Positions 1-4,351 of a stretch of DNA of 6,248 nucleotides are shown here, piece after piece (positions within the stretch are counted from its first letter, which is position 1; each line of letters starts with the position of its first letter). Below the pieces are notes generated by a model. The model did not search any database and was not told the origin of the DNA. It saw only the letters and a list, made by a program, of their open reading frames with translations. The position numbers and the translations under genes were made by a program. Origin of the DNA: Deltaproteobacteria bacterium (GTDB lineage Bacteria > Desulfobacterota > GWC2-55-46 > DRQE01); the NCBI GenBank assembly GCA_016219165.1, contig JACRCB010000168.1, positions 1-6,248 on the forward strand, given 5' to 3'.

Positions 1-804
1 AAAAATATAATATCCGCCATCGCCGTCATATCCATAATGTCTCTCTTTTCCCTTTCGGGGTGCGCCAAGAAGGGCGAAGAGGAGGCATTCCTGAAGGCGC
101 AAAGGTCCTTAAGCGAAGGCAACTATACAGAGGCGCTGTATCTTTACAGGGTGTTCGTAGAGAAGTTCCCCGAAAGCAGCCTCGCCCCGGAGGGGCAGTT
201 GAGGATATGCCGGATATACAGCCGCCATCTCGGAGACGTAAAGAGGGCGATGGATGCCTATGCAATGCTCTTCTACATCTATCCTGCGAGCCCCCAGGTC
301 TATCTCGCGAGGGAAGACATGGCCGGGATTTATTCCGCCGCGGACGAGCCAGGGAAAGCGATAGCCGAATACGTCTGGCTCATCGAAAACGGCCCGGCAA
401 AAGGCAGGGACCGCCATCGTTACAGAATGGCGCTCGAGTACGTAAAAACAAACGATTTCAGGCAGGCACGGATAGAACTGGAAGAATTGTTGAAGGACAT
501 GCCTTTTACTGAACTCGCCCCCCGGGTCTACTATCATATAGCGCTCACCCATTACCTCGAAGGAAACCTCGAAGAGGCGATAAAGGCCTACGACGGGGTG
601 ATTTCCTCATTTCCCGGCAATCCCGTTTGCATAGACGCCAGACTCGGCAAGGCAGCCGCCCTCGAGGAATCCGGCCGTCTCGCCGAAGCGCTTGCGCTCC
701 TTACGGAACTTGAAAAGGAGTATTCAAACTCCGAGGTTGTAAGGATAAGGATAGAATCCGCGCGCGCAAGGTTAAGGAAGGAGTTTAATCCGAAGGAAGG
801 TTGA
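1..804 (+). CDS. TPR-repeat lipoprotein, 5' end cut by window edge (BamD-like possible)
   Basis: The frame is open from base 1 and ends at TGA 802-804. The residues before the first in-frame ATG (37) are hydrophobic and continue into a lipobox, Leu-Ser-Gly-Cys, with the Cys codon at 61-63. A start at 37 would leave only eight residues before that Cys, too short for a signal peptide, and no ATG, GTG or TTG lies in codons 1-12, so the true start is upstream of the window. The mature protein should be lipid-anchored in the cell envelope. Counting from the Met at 37, about six helical TPR-like units follow (roughly 14-45, 51-84, 90-119, 127-160, 161-194, 199-230), with typical patterns such as 'GNYTEAL', 'GNLEEAIKAY' and 'GRLAEALALL'. 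TPR lipoproteins of this size include the outer-membrane assembly factor BamD, but others are cell-wall-linked scaffolds, and I cannot tell which this is. The stop lies 25 bases before gpsA, suggesting an operon. Confidence 0.85.
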   Translation, partial: KNIISAIAVISIMSLFSLSGCAKKGEEEAFLKAQRSLSEGNYTEALYLYRVFVEKFPESSLAPEGQLRICRIYSRHLGDVKRAMDAYAMLFYIYPASPQVYLAREDMAGIYSAADEPGKAIAEYVWLIENGPAKGRDRHRYRMALEYVKTNDFRQARIELEELLKDMPFTELAPRVYYHIALTHYLEGNLEEAIKAYDGVISSFPGNPVCIDARLGKAAALEESGRLAEALALLTELEKEYSNSEVVRIRIESARARLRKEFNPKEG

Positions 805-820
805 AACCGGGGTAACCTTC
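796..820 (+). promoter_or_regulatory. Hairpin across the TPR gene stop, upstream of gpsA
   Basis: GAAGGTT (796-802) is the exact reverse complement of AACCTTC (814-820), with an extra G-T wobble inside and a loop of about 10 bases. It spans the stop codon at 802-804 and ends nine bases before the gpsA ATG. There is no T-run, so it is not an intrinsic terminator. It also buries the purine-rich GGAAGG. Since gpsA has no other evident Shine-Dalgarno, ribosomes finishing the upstream gene may open this stem and reinitiate. A 7-bp stem can arise by chance, so the role is inference. Confidence 0.35.
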
Positions 821-829
821 AAAACGCAG

Positions 830-1831
830 ATGGAAAAGTTTGCCGTAATAGGAGGGGGGGGGTGGGGCACGACCCTCGCAGACATCCTCGCGCAGAAGGG
901 TCTTCGGGTCTGGTTGTGGGTGAGGAACCCCGGACTCCGTAACTTGATAGAAGAGGGGCGTGAAAACCCGGTCTACCTTCCGGGGGCAAGGCTTTCAGAT
1001 AACCTCCGTGTAACCTCCTCTTTAGGGGAGGCCCTTGAACACGCATCTCATGTAGTATGCGCGGTGCCGTCCCACGGTATAAGGGATGTCTTTACCAAGG
1101 CATCCCCCCACATTCCTGAAAAATCCATCATAGTAAGCGTTTCAAAAGGGATAGAAGAAACAACCCTCCTTACCCCCTCCGGAATAATCAGCGAGATACT
1201 GCCCCGGGGCTTCCGTGAGAATATAGTTATCCTTTCAGGGCCCACGTTTGCAAAGGAGGTCATCCTGCGCCTGCCGGCCGCGGCCTGCGCGGCCGGTGAA
1301 AATGAGGGTAATGCGCGAAGTGTGCAGGAGGCCTTTTCAACCCCTTATTTCCGCATCTATACGAATCCCGACCCCGCGGGGGTTGAACTCGGGGGGGCGC
1401 TTAAAAACGTCATCGCTATCGCCGTGGGAATCTCGGACGGGCTGGGGCTCGGAGGCAATGCGAGGGCCGCGCTCATTACGAGGGGTCTTAAAGAGATTTC
1501 GCGATTGGGTATAAAGATGAACGGGAAAGAGCGCACCTTCTACGGACTTTCCGGGCTTGGAGACCTTGTGCTGACCGCCACCGGAGAACTTTCGAGGAAT
1601 AGGAATGTAGGACTTCAAGTAGGCAGGGGCAGGCGCCTGAGGGAAATTTTGACGGATATGAGGATGGTTGCCGAGGGGGTGAGGACGTCCCTTGCGGTAA
1701 GAGAACTCGCAAGAAATAATAGGGTCGAGATGCCCATAACGGAACAGGTGTGCGAAGTCCTCTACGGGGATAAACCCCCGAAAGAGGCCGTCATGGAGTT
1801 GATGACGAGGGAATTGAAGGGGGAGTCATGA
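830..1831 (+). CDS. gpsA: Glycerol-3-phosphate dehydrogenase [NAD(P)+]
   Basis: Cytoplasmic enzyme reducing dihydroxyacetone phosphate to sn-glycerol-3-phosphate, the backbone precursor of phospholipids. At 333 residues it is full length for GpsA. The N-terminal Rossmann motif is GGGGWG (8-13, the GxGxxG pattern). The family blocks follow in order: VSKGIE (104-109, conserved Lys106), LSGPTFAKEV (136-145), GGALKNVIAIAVGI (188-201, with the catalytic-region Lys192), NARAALITRGL (210-220), TFYGLSGLGDL (236-246), SRNRNVG (255-261), AEGVRTS (281-287) and a C-terminal PITEQV...LYGDKPPKEAV block. The ATG at 830 places the Rossmann motif at the usual distance and is preferred, although no convincing Shine-Dalgarno precedes it. 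It is probably coupled to the TPR gene. The stretch after LSGPTFAKEV (ILRLPAAACAAG) is a little unlike the usual LP-T-A-V form. A nine-G run at 854-862 encodes part of the nucleotide-binding motif. Confidence 0.97.
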   Translation: MEKFAVIGGGGWGTTLADILAQKGLRVWLWVRNPGLRNLIEEGRENPVYLPGARLSDNLRVTSSLGEALEHASHVVCAVPSHGIRDVFTKASPHIPEKSIIVSVSKGIEETTLLTPSGIISEILPRGFRENIVILSGPTFAKEVILRLPAAACAAGENEGNARSVQEAFSTPYFRIYTNPDPAGVELGGALKNVIAIAVGISDGLGLGGNARAALITRGLKEISRLGIKMNGKERTFYGLSGLGDLVLTATGELSRNRNVGLQVGRGRRLREILTDMRMVAEGVRTSLAVRELARNNRVEMPITEQVCEVLYGDKPPKEAVMELMTRELKGES

Positions 1832-1884
1832 GCGAGGCCTTTCGGGGCTGAGCCTTTATGCCTTTACGGAGGGAGGGGGTTAAG

Positions 1885-1920
1885 AAACTCCCCCATAAAA
1901 AACTCCCATTGATGGAAGTC
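1885..1920. repeat. Degenerate palindromic repeat, copy 1
   Basis: ACTCCCAT (1902-1909) and ATGGAAGT (1912-1919) form an imperfect inverted repeat around TG, with seven of eight positions pairing. The block CCATAAAAAACTCC (1893-1906) matches CCATAAAGAACTCC (2094-2107) at 13 of 14 bases, and both continue into CAT-NN-ATGG. A further half copy, AACTCCCCCAT (1886-1896), matches AACTCCGCCAT (2102-2112) at 10 of 11. I read this as a decayed relative of the perfect palindrome at 2098-2129. Confidence 0.5.
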
Positions 1921-2007
1921 GTGGATTGTGTTAGAAGATTGAGAAGAGGTCTTAGGCGCACCCCCTTCCCCGGATGCGGCGGATTTCTTCTTATACAAAC
2001 CTGAATG

Positions 2008-2071
2008 GGGTGCCCGCCGGGGTACCCATCCGCGGGCACCCACCCGAAGGGTGGGTCGGGGTCGGGCGGGC
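2008..2071. repeat. GC-rich cluster of overlapping inverted repeats
   Basis: Three helices are visible. GGGTGCCCGC (2008-2017) pairs perfectly with GCGGGCACCC (2032-2041) over 10 bp, and its loop holds the palindrome GGGTACCC (2020-2027). ACCCACCC (2038-2045) pairs with GGGTGGGT (2049-2056) over 8 bp around a GAA triloop. GCCCGCC (2012-2018) can pair instead with GGCGGGC (2065-2071). The first helix excludes both of the others, so as RNA this stretch could switch between two folds. The composition is much more GC-rich than the AT-rich DNA just after it. No T-tract follows on the plus strand, so a normal intrinsic terminator is unlikely. It could be a REP/MITE-like palindromic insertion or an mRNA leader structure; the sequence alone does not decide. 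Confidence 0.55.
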
Positions 2072-2074
2072 AAA

Positions 2075-2080
2075 TATAAA
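2075..2080 (+). promoter_or_regulatory. Weak candidate -10 box for the aldolase gene
   Basis: TATAAA in an AT-rich patch immediately after the GC-rich cluster, 63 bases before the aldolase ATG. No recognisable -35 lies 16-18 bases upstream, where the DNA is G-rich. If used, transcription would begin close to 2087 and the mRNA would open almost directly with the 2098-2129 hairpin. Low confidence. Confidence 0.25.
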
Positions 2081-2097
2081 AGATAACACCTTACCAT

Positions 2098-2129
2098 AAA
2101 GAACTCCGCCATAAATGGCGGAGTTCTTT
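2098..2129 (+). promoter_or_regulatory. Perfect 15-bp hairpin abutting the aldolase ribosome binding site
   Basis: AAAGAACTCCGCCAT (2098-2112) is the exact reverse complement of ATGGCGGAGTTCTTT (2115-2129), separated only by AA. A 15-bp perfect stem in a gap this short is far beyond chance. Only one base separates it from the Shine-Dalgarno AAGGAG (2131-2136), with ATG at 2143. In the aldolase mRNA this would be a stable stem directly 5' of the ribosome landing site, which may affect mRNA stability or translation initiation. The right arm ends in TTCTTT, so partial terminator behaviour is possible, but the T-run is short and inside the stem. It resembles the imperfect palindrome near 1885-1920, so it may be a repeat-family insertion rather than a purpose-built leader. 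Confidence 0.6.
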
Positions 2130-2142
2130 CAAGGAGATTGCT

Positions 2143-3486
2143 ATGGCGTTTAAATCCATCGGCGAGTTGTACGACTCCCTGAAAGGCGCGGTAAGGGGGG
2201 AGGGGGATGGATTTGTCGTCACGGATGAGGAACGCCTCAGGGGAGAACCGGTTGACGGCTTGATATATAACGCCGTCTTTAACGCTGACAAGGGGATAAG
2301 GAATGAGGCGCTGAGGGTCATCCATGGCTGCGCCGGCATCATGGGTGTTAAGTCCTCTTCCATCCAGAATCTCTACGAGGCAATGGGAAGGGGGGAGTGC
2401 GGGGGCTTTACCGTGCCCGCCATAAATATAAGGGGGATGACCTATGACGCTTCGAGGGCCGTTTTCAGGGCGGCGAAAAGTCAGGACTGCGGAACATTCA
2501 TATTCGAGATAGCCAAAAGCGAAATAGACTATACCGGCCAGAGGCCCTCCGAGTACGCCTCTTGCGTCCTGGCCGCGGCAATAAAGGAAGGTTTCTCCGG
2601 CCCGGTATTCCTTCAGGGGGACCACTTTCAGGTAAACGCAAAGAAATATGGGCAGGACAAGAGCGCCGAAATAAACGCCCTGAAGAAACTTATAAAAGAG
2701 GCGCTGGAAGCGGGTTTCCTCAACATAGACATAGACGCATCCACTATAGTGGACCTTTCAAAGTCCGATGTCGGATGCCAGCAAAAACCTAACATCGAGA
2801 CAACCGCCGCGCTTACCATATTCATAAGGGAGGGGCAAAGGAAAGGTCAGATGGTTTCCATAGGAGGAGAGATAGGGGAGGTGGGCGGAAAAAACTCTAC
2901 GGTCGAGGACCTGAGGGCGTTCATGGACGGATACCTCGGAATACTCGGAGGTAATTTCAAGGGCATAAGCAAGATAAGCGTCCAGACAGGCACTACCCAC
3001 GGAGGGGTGGTGCTGCCGGACGGGACCATGGCGAAGGTGAAGGTTGATTTCAATACGATAGAAAACCTTTCCGGCGTTGCGCGCAGGGAGTACGGGCTTG
3101 CCGGAATCGTTCAGCACGGCGCCTCCACCCTTCCCGATGATGCGTTCGGTATCTTCCCCAAAAGGGGCGCGGCCGAGGTGCATCTGGCAACCGGATTCCA
3201 GAACATGACCTACGACAGCCCCGCCTTCCCCGAGGCCCTTAAAAAAGAGATATACGACTACCTGAAGGATAAGGGCGCGGATGAGAAAAAGGAAGGGGAG
3301 ACGGAGGAGCAGTTCATCTATAAGACAAGGAAGAAAGGTTTCGGGCCGTTTAAAGAGAAGATATGGAACATCCCTTCAAAGAACAGGGAAAATATCGGAC
3401 TTGAACTCGAGGAGAGGTTTACCCTTCTCTTCAAAAAACTCAACGTGGTAAATACCGCTGCCCTGGTTAAAAAGCATGTCGGGTGA
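2143..3486 (+). CDS. Divergent class II (metal-dependent) fructose-bisphosphate aldolase family protein
   Basis: 447 residues, longer than the usual 300-360 because about 85 residues precede the first barrel strand (GGFTVPAINIRGMTYD, 87-102). The class II metal-site framework is present: GDHFQ (159-163, Asp160 and His161 at the places of the catalytic Asp and first zinc His), IDIDAST (195-201), GGEIGEVGG (241-249, Glu243), TGTTHGG (282-288, His286) and QHGASTLPDD (324-333, His325). By family, the reaction would be reversible aldol cleavage of a ketose bisphosphate to DHAP plus an aldehyde in the cytoplasm. Two regions differ from characterised enzymes: the flexible-loop Glu (GGEED or GIED) reads GGKNS, and the phosphate-loop 'N-x-D-T-D' block reads HLATG (347-351). 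The substrate may therefore not be fructose-1,6-bisphosphate. A charged segment (about 377-407) and a helical tail end the protein. AAGGAG lies six bases before ATG. The gene stands alone, with structured DNA before it and a terminator after it. Confidence 0.85.
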   Translation: MAFKSIGELYDSLKGAVRGEGDGFVVTDEERLRGEPVDGLIYNAVFNADKGIRNEALRVIHGCAGIMGVKSSSIQNLYEAMGRGECGGFTVPAINIRGMTYDASRAVFRAAKSQDCGTFIFEIAKSEIDYTGQRPSEYASCVLAAAIKEGFSGPVFLQGDHFQVNAKKYGQDKSAEINALKKLIKEALEAGFLNIDIDASTIVDLSKSDVGCQQKPNIETTAALTIFIREGQRKGQMVSIGGEIGEVGGKNSTVEDLRAFMDGYLGILGGNFKGISKISVQTGTTHGGVVLPDGTMAKVKVDFNTIENLSGVARREYGLAGIVQHGASTLPDDAFGIFPKRGAAEVHLATGFQNMTYDSPAFPEALKKEIYDYLKDKGADEKKEGETEEQFIYKTRKKGFGPFKEKIWNIPSKNRENIGLELEERFTLLFKKLNVVNTAALVKKHVG

Positions 3487-3527
3487 GGTAAAGGCATAAA
3501 AGCCCCATGCGAAGGAGAAGGGTTTGA

Positions 3528-3567
3528 TAGGAGGGGCGGCCTGTTGCGGCGCCTCCTAATCTTTTAA
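3528..3567 (+). terminator. Probable intrinsic terminator after the aldolase gene
   Basis: TAGGAGG (3528-3534) pairs exactly with CCTCCTA (3552-3558). The helix can continue with interrupted G-C pairs between 3536-3540 and 3546-3550 around a short loop. AATCTTTT follows at 3559-3565, a short T-rich tract. It lies about 40 bases after the stop at 3486 and just before the efp promoter, where a terminator would be expected. The T-tract is modest, so strength is uncertain. Confidence 0.6.
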
Positions 3568-3588
3568 GGGTGGCGGGAATCCCTTATA

Positions 3589-3618
3589 TTGTGTTATAAT
3601 ATCTTGTTAGAATATACT
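3589..3618 (+). promoter_or_regulatory. efp promoter region with extended -10
   Basis: TGTTATAAT at 3592-3600 is a perfect extended -10 (TGn plus TATAAT), a form that can work with a poor -35, and no good -35 is visible upstream. A second option overlaps it: TTGTGT (3589-3594), an 18-base spacer, then TATACT (3613-3618). Either would start efp mRNA between the terminator at 3528-3567 and the ATG at 3641, leaving a short leader. Only sequence resemblance supports this. Confidence 0.6.
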
Positions 3619-3640
3619 AAAGGGAGAGGTATAATAACCT

Positions 3641-4201
3641 ATGCTTTCTGCAACGCAGCTCCGGGTCGGGATGACGGTCCTATATAATAACGAGCCCTGT
3701 AGGGTTGTCTTTGTCCAACATATAACCCCCGGTAACTGGAGGGGCATGGTCCAGACAAAACTGAGGAACCTTAAGACCGGCGCCACCGTCGAGAATCGCT
3801 TCCGCAGCGACGATAAGGTGGCGAAGGCGGTCCTCGAAACCCATGAGATGGGCTACCTTTATTCGAGCGGAGAAGACCACCATTTCATGAATACCGAGAC
3901 ATACGAGCAGCTCTCCCTCGACAGCGAAACGCTCGGCGACAACGTATATTTCCTTGTGCCGAACGTAAAGTTTACGGTAGAATTCTATGAAGGAAAACCC
4001 GTCGGTGTTGAAGCGCCGAAGGTGGTGGAACTCAAGGTCGCCGATACCCAGCCTAATCTAAGGGGCGCAACAGCCGCATCCTCGCAGAAACCCGCCACCC
4101 TCGAGACTGGCCTTGTCGTGAACGTCCCGCCTTTCATAGAAACCGGCGAGGTTGTAAGGATAGATACAGAGGAGAAAAAATATCTGGAAAGGGCAAGATA
4201 G
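3641..4201 (+). CDS. efp: Translation elongation factor P
   Basis: Cytoplasmic factor that binds next to the P-site tRNA and relieves ribosomes stalled on proline-rich stretches. At 186 residues it is full length, with the three expected domains: KOW-like (about 1-65), a central OB fold (about 66-128) and a C-terminal OB fold (about 129-186). Diagnostic blocks include TKLRNLKTGATVENRFRS (39-56), YLYSSGEDHHFMNTETYEQL (72-91), VELKVADTQPNLRGAT (about 128-143) and the C-terminal signature KPATLETGLVVNVPPFIETGE. The tip of the domain I loop, HITPGNWRG (27-35), has Asn32 where E. coli has the beta-lysylated Lys34 (PGKG), so the canonical modification site is absent. Purine-rich GGGAGAGGT (3622-3630) serves as Shine-Dalgarno at a rather long distance of about ten bases. 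It has its own promoter and is probably monocistronic. Confidence 0.97.
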   Translation: MLSATQLRVGMTVLYNNEPCRVVFVQHITPGNWRGMVQTKLRNLKTGATVENRFRSDDKVAKAVLETHEMGYLYSSGEDHHFMNTETYEQLSLDSETLGDNVYFLVPNVKFTVEFYEGKPVGVEAPKVVELKVADTQPNLRGATAASSQKPATLETGLVVNVPPFIETGEVVRIDTEEKKYLERAR

Positions 4202-4351
4202 GCGGGGACCTTGTTCTATCCTTCCTCCTAACCTCGTTCGGCAAAGGTTCCTCTTCTTCCAAAAGTCTTCGGCTGTTAGGTCCGAACCAAAGAGTTCCCT
4301 CTAAGATTCTCTCGCAATGAGTGTGGTCCGGGTAAGAATAAGAAAGAATCG
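4202..4351 (+). other. efp-uvrC intergenic spacer with weak secondary structure
   Basis: No gene fits in this 150-base gap. TTCGG (4268-4272) and CCGAA (4282-4286) can form a small hairpin whose loop contains GTTAGG (4275-4280), complementary to CCTAAC (4227-4232), which would make a pseudoknot. GTTCGG (4236-4241) and GGTTC (4246-4250) are competing partners for CCGAAC/GAACC (4282-4288). Six-base complementarities are expected by chance in a gap of this size, so I do not call an RNA element. No clear terminator for efp and no strong promoter for uvrC are seen; AATAAGAAAGAA (4337-4348) is the only purine-rich stretch before the uvrC start. Confidence 0.4.

Noticed and set aside
1828..1851. Seven-codon frame (ATG AGC ... 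TGA) overlapping the gpsA stop as ATGA, with a purine-rich stretch upstream
   Set aside because: ATGA overlaps usually mark coupled genes, but only seven codons follow and no homologous continuation is visible, so it is probably chance or a very old relic.
1858..2004. 48-codon plus-strand frame in the gpsA-aldolase gap
   Set aside because: No Shine-Dalgarno, highly basic low-information product, and it runs through the degenerate palindromes, so it is not supported as a gene.
1864..2625. 253-codon open frame on the minus strand across the gap and the start of the aldolase gene
   Set aside because: It overlaps a confidently coding aldolase for about 480 bases, has no recognisable domain, and its low-complexity Arg/Pro/Gly stretch comes from the GC-rich inverted repeats.
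3566..3586. Second small hairpin (TAAGGG with CCCTTA) after the aldolase terminator
   Set aside because: Only about six pairs with a ten-base loop, no T-tract, and it overlaps the efp promoter region, so it is likely incidental.
4202..4351. Possible tRNA or T-box leader before uvrC, suggested by GGTCCGAACC
   Set aside because: No T-arm TTC consensus in the right place, no acceptor stem, and no T-box specifier or antiterminator motif on either strand.
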